Assembly (NCBI RefSeq): GCF_017353185.1
Contig: NZ_JAFMYV010000009.1
Span: 124,001 to 188,000, forward strand
DNA length: 64,000 nt
Direction: 5' to 3'
Source of the DNA: Fibrella rubiginis
Lineage (GTDB): Bacteria; Bacteroidota; Bacteroidia; Cytophagales; Spirosomataceae
Positions 26,587 to 34,820 of the stretch are shown piece by piece. Position 1 is the stretch's first letter. Each line of letters begins with the position of its first letter. Position numbers and translations under genes: made by a program. Under the pieces are notes generated by a model that ran no database searches, was not told the origin of the DNA, and worked only from the letters and a program-made list of their open reading frames with translations.

Positions 26587-28110
26587 TCAGTCCAGTACCA
26601 CACACCCATGGCCCGGCACGCGTACGCCCGTATCGAGTACCCGCGCTCCGGTAGCCGAGGAGAAAGTAAGCCGGTTAAAACGAACCTCGTTGGGTGAAAA
26701 AACCACGTCGATGGGCTGGCTGCTGAGGTTGTGCAATACCAGCACCTGCGCACCCCCCGCCGACTGCCGACCAAAAGCCACGATGCCCCGCTGCCGAATG
26801 CCTGTGAGCATCAGCCTGCTGCGATTGTCGTTGAGTACGGCATGACCATTTCGGAAGGCAATCAGCCGTTTGTAGTGCGAATACAGGGAATGAGGGTCGT
26901 CCTGCTGCTGCGCCAGGGGCCGCACCGTGCGGCTGGTGGAATACCGGGCGGGACGGCCAGCCCCGTTTCGAGCGCGGTGATGGTCCTTTTTGCCTACATC
27001 CCAGAGAAATGGTTCGCGGATATATTCATCGGGTTTCAGGCCCAGCATCCCGATTTCTTCGCCATAATAGAGATACGGATTGCCCGGCAGGGTGAGCAGC
27101 AAATTCGCCGCCACCTTCAACTTCTCTACGTTACCGTTGAGCAGACTACCGACGCGGTTCTGGTCGTGGTTCGACAAAATCAGCGCATCGATAAAATCGG
27201 GATTCACGGCGGTGTAGGCAGCGTGGGTATTCGCCAGGAACGAGATCAAATCGCCCGAATCGGTACCTCGGCGGATGGCTGCTTCCAGTTCCAGGGCCAG
27301 GTCGAAGTTGAAATTGGCCTGTAAGCCCCGAAAATAGGGTGCCACGCGGTCGGGGCGGGTCCATACTTCGCCCACGAGGTAGGCTCCCGGTTTAGCCGCC
27401 TGCACTACCTGGCCAAATTCGGCCCAGAACTGGTGATTTTTTGGCTCTTCACGTTCCCGGTACAGATGCCGCGCTGCATCAAGTCTAAATCCGTCAACAC
27501 CCATGTTCAGCCAGTAGCGGGCAACGGTATACACTTCTTCGCGAAGCGGCTGATGGTCAAAATTGAGGTCGGGCATACCGCTCCAGAACATGCCGTAATA
27601 CTTCTCCGTTTCTGGATTCCGGGTATCATCGCCGGGCGCGTAATGCCACGGGCTGCGCTCGCCGGAGTCGGCGGTAATGTCGCGGGTGGCGAGCTTGCGG
27701 CGGCTGATTTCGGCGGGAGTCAGCCACTTATAATATGACCTGTAGGCATTGTCAGGCCCTTTTTTGGCTTCCAGAAACCACGGGTGCCGGACACTGGTGT
27801 GGTGGATAACAAGGTCTATCAGCACCGCAATACCCCGGCTGTGGGCTTCGGCAATCAACCGTTGAAAATCGTCGAGTGTACCGTATTCGGGGTCGATACC
27901 GTAGTAGTCGGTGATGTCGTACTTGTGGTAGGTGGGGGAGGGGTTGATGGGCATGAGCCAGATAGCCCGGATGCCGAGGTTGTAGAGGTAATCGAGTTTA
28001 CTGATAACCCCGTTTAAATCACCGGTGCCGTCGCCGTTACTATCGCAGAATGACCGGACAAAAATTTCGTAATGGACACCCGTGGTGCCAGTAGGCGCAA
28101 TAAAAGACAT
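26587..28110 (-). CDS. Alpha-amylase family protein, GH13
   Basis: A 507-residue protein without signal peptide, so cytoplasmic. GH13 regions are all recognisable: IDLVIHHTS (region I), VDGFRLDAARH with the nucleophile Asp (region II), YLVGEVW with the acid/base Glu (region III) and LSNHDQNR with the third Asp (region IV). The N-terminal VHYEIFVRSFCDSNGDGTGDLNG is typical of oligo-1,6-glucosidase/trehalose-synthase-like members. Specificity remains open (alpha-glucosidase, trehalose synthase or amylase). It has a TACCTTTG box four bases from the ATG, inside a palindromic divergent promoter shared with the next gene. Confidence 0.92.
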   Translation of the reverse strand: MSFIAPTGTTGVHYEIFVRSFCDSNGDGTGDLNGVISKLDYLYNLGIRAIWLMPINPSPTYHKYDITDYYGIDPEYGTLDDFQRLIAEAHSRGIAVLIDLVIHHTSVRHPWFLEAKKGPDNAYRSYYKWLTPAEISRRKLATRDITADSGERSPWHYAPGDDTRNPETEKYYGMFWSGMPDLNFDHQPLREEVYTVARYWLNMGVDGFRLDAARHLYREREEPKNHQFWAEFGQVVQAAKPGAYLVGEVWTRPDRVAPYFRGLQANFNFDLALELEAAIRRGTDSGDLISFLANTHAAYTAVNPDFIDALILSNHDQNRVGSLLNGNVEKLKVAANLLLTLPGNPYLYYGEEIGMLGLKPDEYIREPFLWDVGKKDHHRARNGAGRPARYSTSRTVRPLAQQQDDPHSLYSHYKRLIAFRNGHAVLNDNRSRLMLTGIRQRGIVAFGRQSAGGAQVLVLHNLSSQPIDVVFSPNEVRFNRLTFSSATGARVLDTGVRVPGHGCVVLD

Positions 28111-28114
28111 GGAA

Positions 28115-28122
28115 CAAAGGTA
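28115..28122 (-). promoter_or_regulatory. -7 box of the GH13 gene, in the palindrome end
   Basis: Minus-strand TACCTTTG, matching TAnnTTTG, four bases before the ATG. It is the mirror image of the box at 28238-28245 and forms the outer end of the left arm of element G. Confidence 0.72.
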
Positions 28123-28237
28123 AAGAGCGGTTTAACGTTTAAGGTCTAAAGTCTAAGGTTGGCTGACGTCAGCGCGGCAAGCATACGCCGGCGTCAGCCA
28201 ACCTTAGACTTTAGACCTTAAACGTTAAACCGCTCTT

Positions 28238-28245
28238 TACCTTTG
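28238..28245 (+). promoter_or_regulatory. -7 box of the glutamine synthetase-like gene
   Basis: TACCTTTG fits TAnnTTTG and is followed after five bases (CCCCC) by the ATG at 28251. The mRNA is predicted to be leaderless or nearly so. Confidence 0.72.
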
Positions 28246-28250
28246 CCCCC

Positions 28251-29627
28251 ATGGACGCTCCTCAACTGCTGGCCCAATTTGATGAACAGGCCATTTCTTC
28301 TATCCAGTTTGCCTTCGCCGACATCGACGGGGTGCTGCGGGGTAAGGTCATCAGCCTCGACAAATTCCGGGCGGGCCTGGCCGACGGATACGGTTTCTGC
28401 GACGTGGTTTTTGGCTGGGACAGTGCCGATGCCGCCTATGACAACGCTACGCTAACGGGCTGGCATACAGGCTACCCCGACCGGCCTGTGCGCATTGACC
28501 TGAGCACCTTCCGCGAAAAGCCCTGGGCAGGGGGAAAACCGTTTTTTCTGGCCGATTTTTCGTCAGCTACCAACCCCGACGATGATCTGGCCGCCTGCCC
28601 ACGGTCGCTGATGAAACGAGTGGCGCAACAGGCCGAGGCCATGGGCTATCGGGCCGAAATGGCGCAGGAATTTGAGTTCTTTGTGTTTCAGGAAACGCCC
28701 CAAACGCTGCAGCAGAAGGGTTTCCGGGACCTCACGCCCCTGACACCGGGCATGTTCGGCTACTCGTTGTTGCGCCCTGCCCTGGCCCAGGCTTTTACCG
28801 ACGATCTGTTCGGTCTGCTCACTCAATTCGGTATTCCTATCGAGGGGCTGCACACCGAAACGGGGCCGGGCGTGTATGAGGCCGCCATTCACCACGACAC
28901 CGCCCTGCGCGCTGCCGATAAAGCGGTTTTGTTTAAAACGTCGGTAAAAGAAATCGCCTACAAACATGGGCTGGTGGCTTCGTTTATGGCGAAGTGGAAC
29001 GCCGATTTGCCCGGTTGCAGTGGCCATATTCACCAAAGCCTCTGGACACCAAACGGCACGTCGGCTGGGGTATCGAACCTGTTTTACGATGCCACTCAGC
29101 CCGACAAATTGAGCACGCTGGCCCGGCAGTATCTGGCCGGTCAGCTGCATTGTTTGCCCCACATACTGCCCATGTATGCCCCCACCATCAACAGCTACAA
29201 ACGGCTGGTAGAAGGCGCCTGGGCACCCACCACGCTCACCTGGGGGTTTGATAACCGGACCGTGGCCATGCGGGTATTAAACCATGCTGAAGCCTATACC
29301 CGCGTGGAAATGCGCGTGCCGGGCGCCGACACCAATCCGTACCTGGCCATGAGTGCAGCCCTGGCGTCGGGCCTCTACGGCATTCGTCACGGCCTCTCGC
29401 TCGATGTGCCGCCTACCACCGGCAACGGTTACGAAAACACCACAAACGGCCGCATGGCGCCTACCCTCGGCGACGCCACCAACCTCATGCGGGATTCGCC
29501 CGTAGCCGCCGAACTATTCGGCGTGGGCTTCGTTAACCATTTCTGCCAAACCCGCGATTGGGAACACCGCCAATATGCCCGTCAGGTGGGCGACTGGGAA
29601 CTGCGGCGGTACTTTGAAATAGTTTAG
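28251..29627 (+). CDS. Glutamine synthetase-like ligase (gamma-glutamylamide synthetase type)
   Basis: A 458-residue member of the glutamine synthetase superfamily. Visible blocks are FAFADIDGVLRGK in the N-terminal beta-grasp domain, EFEFFVF (metal-binding glutamates), HTETGPGVYEAAI, GCSGHIHQSL (the NGSGxHxHxS equivalent) and the Arg-rich VEMRVPGADTNPYLAMSA. The short N-terminal domain and GCSGHIHQSLW motif resemble PuuA/IpuC-type enzymes, which attach glutamate to amines, more than GlnA. It is separated by two bases from an APH-like kinase gene, and a HAD phosphatase follows, so an amine or amino-alcohol is a plausible substrate. That is inference. Confidence 0.85.
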   Translation: MDAPQLLAQFDEQAISSIQFAFADIDGVLRGKVISLDKFRAGLADGYGFCDVVFGWDSADAAYDNATLTGWHTGYPDRPVRIDLSTFREKPWAGGKPFFLADFSSATNPDDDLAACPRSLMKRVAQQAEAMGYRAEMAQEFEFFVFQETPQTLQQKGFRDLTPLTPGMFGYSLLRPALAQAFTDDLFGLLTQFGIPIEGLHTETGPGVYEAAIHHDTALRAADKAVLFKTSVKEIAYKHGLVASFMAKWNADLPGCSGHIHQSLWTPNGTSAGVSNLFYDATQPDKLSTLARQYLAGQLHCLPHILPMYAPTINSYKRLVEGAWAPTTLTWGFDNRTVAMRVLNHAEAYTRVEMRVPGADTNPYLAMSAALASGLYGIRHGLSLDVPPTTGNGYENTTNGRMAPTLGDATNLMRDSPVAAELFGVGFVNHFCQTRDWEHRQYARQVGDWELRRYFEIV

Positions 29628-29629
29628 AA

Positions 29630-30670
29630 ATGCACTTCATCAATTATCCAGCTATAGTTCAGCAAGCCTGGGCGGCGTTTGATCCGAGCCGACCCGTGCA
29701 GGATGTGAACGATATCAGCGCCCTGGTCTCTACCAACCATGTCTTCCGCATTACCCTCGACGGGGGCGACCACGTCATTGCTAAACTGTCATTTTTTGGC
29801 AAATTCGAGCAGTTTAAAGACGATCACCGCATCATCCACGCCCTGGCCAATAACCTGCTCTATCCGTTCGAGAATGTGTTGGCGAAGTCGCTGATGAAAA
29901 ACGGTCAGGTGTTTATTTATCGCCATCAGGATGGTCCCGTAGATGCCTGGGTAGTGTTTTATAACCCCATCCGCACCCTCGACCGGATGCCCCGTCGCCT
30001 CGACGAAACGCATATTCGCAAACTGGGCAACGAAATGGCCCGCTTTCATCTGGCCTGCGCGCGGGCGTCGTCGGTGCTGCCCAAATACGCCAAAACCCTC
30101 CGCTCCGACATTCAGGGATTGCTCGATTTGCTCAACACCGAAGCCGGAAAAGCGGAACACCACGCTCATGCCGACGCTATCCGCCACCATTGCCAGTTGT
30201 TTCTCGAAAACCGGCAGAAGCTGGTAGCCAAGACCGTGGAGACAATGCCCGTCTTTGTGGACTGGAACATCGGTAATTTCTCTGTCACCAATGACCTGAA
30301 GCTGTTTTCGCGCTGGGATTACGACTGGTTTCGGATCAGCTACCGGGTACTCGACTTCTACTTTTTCAGCCGCGTTTGTTCCGACGCCGGCGACCGGACG
30401 GTGTTTTCCTACTACATCGGTCCACTGGCCGAAGAACGCTTTGGCTGGTTTTTGGAGGAGTATCACCAGATTTATCCCCTCACCGAGCGCGAAATCCGGT
30501 TCCTGCCCGAAGCCTACCGGTTTTTTATCCTCAATTATGTGATCAAATACGGTCGCTATTTTTTCAACGACACCTACGCTTCCAAACTTCAGCAGGAAGC
30601 TTTTGACATCTACCTGCCATCTATTGAACAGTTCTCCGTCGAGCCGATTCTGGCGCGGTTAGGACTTTAA
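29630..30670 (+). CDS. APH/choline-kinase-like phosphotransferase
   Basis: A 346-residue protein with the aminoglycoside-phosphotransferase fold: HVIAKLSFF supplies the ATP-binding lysine, VFVDWNIGNFSV is the catalytic loop (D-x-N-x-x-N in place of HGDLHxxN), and RWDYDWFRI holds the metal-binding Asp of the DFG-like motif. The first histidine of the usual loop is missing. Family members phosphorylate small alcohols such as choline, ethanolamine, homoserine or methylthioribose. It starts two bases after the glutamine synthetase-like gene, so both are probably one transcript. Not an antibiotic-resistance call: nothing here points to aminoglycosides. Confidence 0.8.
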   Translation: MHFINYPAIVQQAWAAFDPSRPVQDVNDISALVSTNHVFRITLDGGDHVIAKLSFFGKFEQFKDDHRIIHALANNLLYPFENVLAKSLMKNGQVFIYRHQDGPVDAWVVFYNPIRTLDRMPRRLDETHIRKLGNEMARFHLACARASSVLPKYAKTLRSDIQGLLDLLNTEAGKAEHHAHADAIRHHCQLFLENRQKLVAKTVETMPVFVDWNIGNFSVTNDLKLFSRWDYDWFRISYRVLDFYFFSRVCSDAGDRTVFSYYIGPLAEERFGWFLEEYHQIYPLTEREIRFLPEAYRFFILNYVIKYGRYFFNDTYASKLQQEAFDIYLPSIEQFSVEPILARLGL

Positions 30671-30675
30671 AACAA

Positions 30676-30781
30676 GTTTACCGTTTGCCGTTTTCTGTTG
30701 GCGAACGCACAAAGGTTGCTTGGTTTGCATCAGATATGCTGCGTGAACACAATGGAAAACAGTAAACGGAAAACGGTAGAC
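30676..30781. repeat. Heptad palindrome, diverged arms (element N)
   Basis: The left tract is GTTTACC, GTTTGCC, GTTTTCT, GTTGGCG (30676-30703). The right tract is GGAAAAC, AGTAAAC, GGAAAAC, GGTAGAC (30754-30781), the same words inverted at about 80% identity and in exact heptad register. It lies between the kinase gene and the HAD gene. Confidence 0.8.
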
Positions 30782-30786
30782 TACCT

Positions 30787-31626
30787 ATGACCCCTTTCGC
30801 CAGCCTCCTCAATCAGTACAAAGCTATTTTCTTCGATGCCTACGGGGTGTTGAAAAACGCCCATGGCCTCATCCCCGGCGTTGACCAAACCATTGGCCGG
30901 TTGGTGGAAAGCCAAACGCCGTTCTACGTCCTCACCAACGATGCTTCGCGCAGCCCCGACGAACTGGCCGAATCGTACGCCCGGCTGGGGTTGCCTCAAA
31001 TTACGGCTCATTGCATAGTGTCATCGGGTATGCTGGCAAGGGAGTATTTGCAACTCAAAGTAAACCATGGTACGGTGGCCTATCTGGGCACGCCCACTTC
31101 GGCGCACTACATCGAAAATGCCGACCTCCACGCCCTGCCCATCCGCGACGTTGACCTCGACAATGCCGCCGATATTACCGCGCTTGTACTGCTCGACGAC
31201 GAGGGTTTCGACTGGAATACGGACCTCAACAAGACCGTAAACCTGCTGCGACGGCGCAATATTCCCGTCATCGTAGCCAACACGGATGCTACGTATCCCG
31301 TAGCGGGTAGTCAGGTAGCTGTGGCTATTGGAGCCGTAGCCGACATGCTGGAACGGATTGTAGGAAAGCAGTTTATTCGTTTCGGAAAGCCTGACGCCCA
31401 ATTGTTTATGTTTGCTTATGACCTGCTACGAGAGCGGATGCCGATTACGAAAAGCGACATTCTGATGGTGGGCGACACCTTGAAAAGCGACATTCTGGGT
31501 GGCAATAAATTCGGCTTCGACACGGCCCTTGTCCTCACCGGCAACACCCCCGCCCAAGACGTAGACCTCCGCATTCAGGCCACGGGTATTATCCCCACCT
31601 ACGTCTGTGAATCGGCGGCGGTGTAG
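30787..31626 (+). CDS. HAD-superfamily phosphatase (NagD/TIGR01459-like)
   Basis: A 279-residue HAD enzyme of subfamily IIA. Motif I is FFDAYGVL with the Asp nucleophile and the general acid two positions after replaced by Y (D-A-Y in place of D-x-D), motif II is VLTNDASRS, and motif III/IV is ILMVGDTLKSDILGGNKFGF. The first motif is thus unusual: NagD proteins have DxDGV; here DAYGV, as in the TIGR01459 group. It probably dephosphorylates a small metabolite, and may belong with the upstream kinase and ligase. Confidence 0.85.
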   Translation: MTPFASLLNQYKAIFFDAYGVLKNAHGLIPGVDQTIGRLVESQTPFYVLTNDASRSPDELAESYARLGLPQITAHCIVSSGMLAREYLQLKVNHGTVAYLGTPTSAHYIENADLHALPIRDVDLDNAADITALVLLDDEGFDWNTDLNKTVNLLRRRNIPVIVANTDATYPVAGSQVAVAIGAVADMLERIVGKQFIRFGKPDAQLFMFAYDLLRERMPITKSDILMVGDTLKSDILGGNKFGFDTALVLTGNTPAQDVDLRIQATGIIPTYVCESAAV

Positions 31627-31734
31627 GTGGTGCACCCATACGTCTACACATGAACCTGCCTACGTCGACACATGCCTGCGGGTGAGCCATTTGTGGGTTT
31701 ACTTTATGACGTACCTACTTTTTAACCATAGATT

Positions 31735-32394
31735 ATGAAATCGAAGAATCTGGTCAGCCTATCGGTTGCCGCTGTCTTTACTGTGTTAGCTATCACGGGG
31801 TTATTGATTTATTTTGGACAGGGGAGCCACGTTGTCGAACACACCCACGCCTGGTTTGGCGTACTGTTTGTGGCAGCGGCCGTTTTCCATATTGTTAATA
31901 ACTGGTCGTCGATCAAGGGCTATTCAACCGACAAGAAGACGGGTGGCATCCGGCGCGAACTGATCGTAGCCTCTGTGGTGGCGCTATTGTTTCTGGGCGG
32001 CATCGCTGCCGATCTGCCCGGCTTCAAAGCCCTCCCCAATGGTGGCAAGGCCCTTTTTGGCAAAAAACGTCCCGGTGGCCCTGGTGGTCCTGAAGGTCGG
32101 CCCGGTCCACCTAATGGCGAACGGGGCGAAGGAAATAGAAATGGTGCTGAACAGGCCGTTTTGACCAGCGCGGCCATCGATTCTATCGCCCGGCAGATGG
32201 TGGCACAACAGTTAGCCGCCAATGCCCAAACCATCCAGTTCGATACCACTGCTGCCCTAGGTCACGACGTGATTTTGGCGCAGGGAACGGCCACGTCCAC
32301 CAAGCCCGGCAGTGCCAAATTCCGATTCACTCAGGTACTTACCCTTGCCGATCATGTATGGAAGGTTGCCGCTAAACAAACTGCGCCGCTCTAA
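31735..32394 (+). CDS. DUF4405-like membrane protein with C-terminal domain
   Basis: A 219-residue protein with two or three membrane segments (about 7-27, 38-56, 75-95). The histidines in VVEHTHAWFG and AAVFHIVNNW lie at helix ends, as in the DUF4405 family, which resembles cytochrome b-type heme-binding membrane proteins. A Gly/Pro-rich linker (about 110-140) connects to a soluble C-terminal part. Heme binding is a possibility, not shown. No operon partner. Confidence 0.72.
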   Translation: MKSKNLVSLSVAAVFTVLAITGLLIYFGQGSHVVEHTHAWFGVLFVAAAVFHIVNNWSSIKGYSTDKKTGGIRRELIVASVVALLFLGGIAADLPGFKALPNGGKALFGKKRPGGPGGPEGRPGPPNGERGEGNRNGAEQAVLTSAAIDSIARQMVAQQLAANAQTIQFDTTAALGHDVILAQGTATSTKPGSAKFRFTQVLTLADHVWKVAAKQTAPL

Positions 32395-32408
32395 AGATTG
32401 ATGGCTTC

Positions 32409-32468
32409 ACTCCGTGCTCCAGGGCCAGACGTCAGCTCCTGAAGCAGGGAGCCACACCAGCACGGAGT
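32409..32468. repeat. Inverted repeat in the spacer before the Pol IV gene end
   Basis: A 10-bp perfect inverted pair, ACTCCGTGCT (32409-32418) and AGCACGGAGT (32459-32468), encloses a segment containing CGTCAGC (32430-32436). It may be a convergent-gene terminator; there is no long T run. It could also be a worn relative of the larger palindromes. Confidence 0.5.
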
Positions 32469-32507
32469 TGTTCTCGCTTGCCAAGCCACAGCACAATACC
32501 AAACCCA

Positions 32508-33590
32508 TTAAAACCCAAGCGTGAGCTGTTTGCCAACCTCGTTTTGGCTTGCTACCCCGTCCATCGATTCGAGGTTGGAGAGCGAAACGCCAAGCAGCCG
32601 AACGCCCTTGGGTAGCGGCATGAGTGTTTGCAGGATGTCGTGGGTGCATTGAGCAAGCTGAGCATGGCTGCTAATGGGCGACCCAAAGCTGCGACTTCGA
32701 GTAATTAGTTGAAAATCAGCATATTTTACTTTGAGCGTGAGCGTACGGCCCGTGCTGCGGATGCGTTCGCAGTCCTGCCAGAGATCGTTGATGGGGCCGG
32801 CAAGTCCGTCGATAAGGTCAGGCCATTCGGTAAGGTCGGTGGCGAAGGTAGTTTCGGAGCCGGTCGATTTCCGGATGCGGTCGGGCTGCACGGGTCGGTC
32901 GTCGACGGCGTTGGCAATGGCGTGGTAGAACCGACCCGCCTTACCAAATTTCTGCACCAGAAACGCCTCCGTCTGCTGCCGCAAATCGAGGCCGGTGAAG
33001 ATGCCCAGGTCGTTCATTTTCGCCGCCGTCACCTTACCAATACCGTGGAATTGCCCCACCTTCAGCGGTTCCACAAAGGCCAGACCCTGTTGGGGTTTAA
33101 TCACAAACAGCCCGTCGGGTTTATCGTAATCAGAGGCAAGTTTGGCCAGAAACTTGTTATACGACACACCCGCTGAGGCCGTCAGCCCCGTGGCTTCCCT
33201 GATCTTGCTTTTGATCTCCTGCGCGATCTGCGTAGCCGACGCAATGCCCGGAATAGTCTCTGTCACGTCGAGGTAGGCCTCGTCCAGTGAGAGCGGTTCA
33301 ATCAGGGGGGTGTATTCGGCAAAAATGGCCCTGATTTGTCCAGAAACGGCTTTGTATACCTCAAAACGCGGTTTCACAAACACCAGGTCGGGACACAGCC
33401 GCCGCGCCGTACTCGACGGCATGGCCGACCGAACGCCGAAAACGCGCGCCTCATAACTCGCCGCCGCCACCACGCCCCGCTCCCGCGAACCACCCACGGC
33501 CACGGGCTTACCCCGCAGGGCCGGGTCGTCGCGCTGTTCGACGGAGGCATAAAACGCGTCCATGTCGATATGGATAATTTTCCGCTGCAT
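32508..33590 (-). CDS. dinB: DNA polymerase IV (Y-family translesion polymerase)
   Basis: A 360-residue protein when started at the ATG 33588-33590 (MQRKIIHIDMDAFYASVEQR); the longer frame reads into the upstream palindrome and is rejected. Catalytic carboxylates are D9 in HIDMD and D103/E104 in LSLDEAYLD. The helix-hairpin-helix region (FHGIGKVTAAKMNDLGIFTG) and the little-finger domain follow. The far C terminus lacks an obvious beta-clamp-binding pentapeptide. Translesion synthesis during DNA damage is the family role. No LexA-like operator was recognised upstream. Confidence 0.94.
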   Translation of the reverse strand: MQRKIIHIDMDAFYASVEQRDDPALRGKPVAVGGSRERGVVAAASYEARVFGVRSAMPSSTARRLCPDLVFVKPRFEVYKAVSGQIRAIFAEYTPLIEPLSLDEAYLDVTETIPGIASATQIAQEIKSKIREATGLTASAGVSYNKFLAKLASDYDKPDGLFVIKPQQGLAFVEPLKVGQFHGIGKVTAAKMNDLGIFTGLDLRQQTEAFLVQKFGKAGRFYHAIANAVDDRPVQPDRIRKSTGSETTFATDLTEWPDLIDGLAGPINDLWQDCERIRSTGRTLTLKVKYADFQLITRSRSFGSPISSHAQLAQCTHDILQTLMPLPKGVRLLGVSLSNLESMDGVASQNEVGKQLTLGF

Positions 33591-33606
33591 ATAATACAAC
33601 GCAAAT

Positions 33607-33679
33607 ATAGTGGAGGGTGATAAGTGGTGCGTGCGTATCGTGGACATATACGCACACATCACTTATCACCCTCCACTAT
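33607..33679. repeat. Palindrome upstream of dinB (element H)
   Basis: Arms 33607-33638 and 33648-33679 are 32 bp with two mismatches and a 9-base loop (outer core ATAGTGGAGGGTGATAAGTG). It sits between the divergent dinB and bamD genes, 17 bases from the dinB start. A heptad period is not obvious in this one. It could be an operator or cruciform-forming site for dinB, or simply another family member. Confidence 0.88.
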
Positions 33680-33764
33680 TCTCCTCCCTTTCTTAAACTC
33701 TGTTAAGTCCGGGCACGAGATAAGGGGTATTGGCGTTTTACGGGTATAGACGCCTGAAAATTTG

Positions 33765-33772
33765 TATCTTTG
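33765..33772 (+). promoter_or_regulatory. -7 box of bamD
   Basis: TATCTTTG matches TAnnTTTG; the ATG at 33779 follows after six bases, so the mRNA should be nearly leaderless. Confidence 0.7.
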
Positions 33773-33778
33773 CAGCTT

Positions 33779-34678
33779 ATGCGAAACCTCCAGAGAGTTG
33801 TTGTGTTGGTTGGCCTGTTGGTGCTGGGGCTTAGTGCGTGTACCGACTTCAACAAGGTGATGAAAAATCCCTCGGCCGATGTGAAATATCAGGCGGCGTT
33901 GAAGTACTACAAAAAAGGCGACTGGTACCGGGCAGGGGTGCTTTTTGAAGAAGTCATTCCCCGCCTGAAGGGTGGTTCGGAGCAGGAGTTGTCGCAACTC
34001 TACTTTGCCCACACCCAATACAACCAGAAGCTGTACGAGACAAGCGCCGCGTCGTTCAAACGGTTCTACGAGACTTTTGCCCGTAGTGAATCGGCTCCGG
34101 AAGCGATGTACATGTACGCGCTCTCGCTGTTTAAAAGCACGCCAAATTTCAACCTCGATCAGTCAGGCACGATTGGCGCAATGGCCGCTATGCAGGATTT
34201 CGTAAACTCGAACCCTGACAACGAACACGTTAAGGAGTGCACCGAGATGATCGCGACTCTGCGCAAGCGGCTGGAGCGCAAGGCCTATGAACGGGCTAAA
34301 CAGTACTACAAGGTCAGTGGATTCAGCATTGCCAATTACAAATCGTCGGTTGTGGCGATCAACAATTTTCAGCGTGAATTCCCCGACTCGGAATACAACG
34401 AAGAACTGTCGTACCTGAAGGTAGATGCTGAGTATAATCTGGCCATGAATTCGCTGGACACGAAGCAGAAGGAACGTTTTCAGGAGGCAGTGGATTTCTA
34501 CAAAGCCTTTATTGAAAAGTATCCGAACAGCAAATACGTGAAACAGGCCGAGAAGATGCAGGAAAACAGCCTCAAGCAACTCGACCGTATTGCTAAAGAA
34601 GAAAAGGCCCGCGACGACCTTAAGAAACAACAGCAGCCCAATCCTAATGCTCCGGCAAAGGTGACGTCGGCTAATTAA
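33779..34678 (+). CDS. bamD: Outer-membrane assembly lipoprotein BamD
   Basis: A 299-residue lipoprotein (start at 33779; lipobox LSA-C21). The mature part is a series of TPR-like helical pairs, with KYYKKGDWYRAGVLFEEVIPR, YNQKLYETSAASFKRFYETF and the C-terminal AVDFYKAFIEKYPNSKY characteristic of BamD/YfiO. It is part of the BAM complex that inserts beta-barrel proteins in the outer membrane, consistent with the many barrels encoded here. The order bamD-rpoZ-coaBC-DUF4835-recN is the usual Bacteroidota arrangement. Confidence 0.93.
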   Translation: MRNLQRVVVLVGLLVLGLSACTDFNKVMKNPSADVKYQAALKYYKKGDWYRAGVLFEEVIPRLKGGSEQELSQLYFAHTQYNQKLYETSAASFKRFYETFARSESAPEAMYMYALSLFKSTPNFNLDQSGTIGAMAAMQDFVNSNPDNEHVKECTEMIATLRKRLERKAYERAKQYYKVSGFSIANYKSSVVAINNFQREFPDSEYNEELSYLKVDAEYNLAMNSLDTKQKERFQEAVDFYKAFIEKYPNSKYVKQAEKMQENSLKQLDRIAKEEKARDDLKKQQQPNPNAPAKVTSAN

Positions 34679-34683
34679 AACGA

Positions 34684-34799
34684 GTTCAAAGTCTAAAAAA
34701 CAATGTTTAAGGTTTAATCTCTGATGTCTAAAGTTGCTTCGCATTTGCAATAGTTGAGCGTGAAGCAGCGCTAAATCGTAGACGTTAAACCTTAAACCT
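34684..34799. repeat. Heptad palindrome, diverged arms (element M)
   Basis: Eight words in register from 34684 (GTTCAAA, GTCTAAA, AAACAAT, GTTTAAG, GTTTAAT, CTCTGAT, GTCTAAA, GTTGCTT) are answered by TAAATCG, TAGACGT, TAAACCT, TAAACCT (34772-34799). The arms pair only in part. It occupies the gap between bamD and rpoZ. Confidence 0.82.
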
Positions 34800-34820
34800 C
34801 AGTAAAGTCAACCAAAAAAT

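Larger units (their letters stand above)
28115..28245. repeat. Long perfect palindrome forming a divergent promoter (element G)
   Basis: Arms 28115-28168 and 28192-28245 are perfect inverted copies of 54 bp around a 23-base loop. The inner arm tip is GGCTGACG/CGTCAGCC; next come heptads of the ACCTTAG, ACTTTAG, ACCTTAA, ACGTTAA type; the outermost eight bases of each arm are the promoter box TACCTTTG. The two diverging genes therefore have identical upstream sequence for 54 bp. Confidence 0.97.

Noticed and set aside
29630..30670. Aminoglycoside resistance gene
   Set aside because: Only the kinase fold is shared; the catalytic loop deviates and the metabolic neighbourhood points to small-molecule metabolism.
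32508..33662. Longer dinB start 24 codons upstream
   Set aside because: The extension is encoded by the palindrome, whereas the ATG at 33590 gives the standard Pol IV N terminus with the catalytic HIDMD at residues 7-11.
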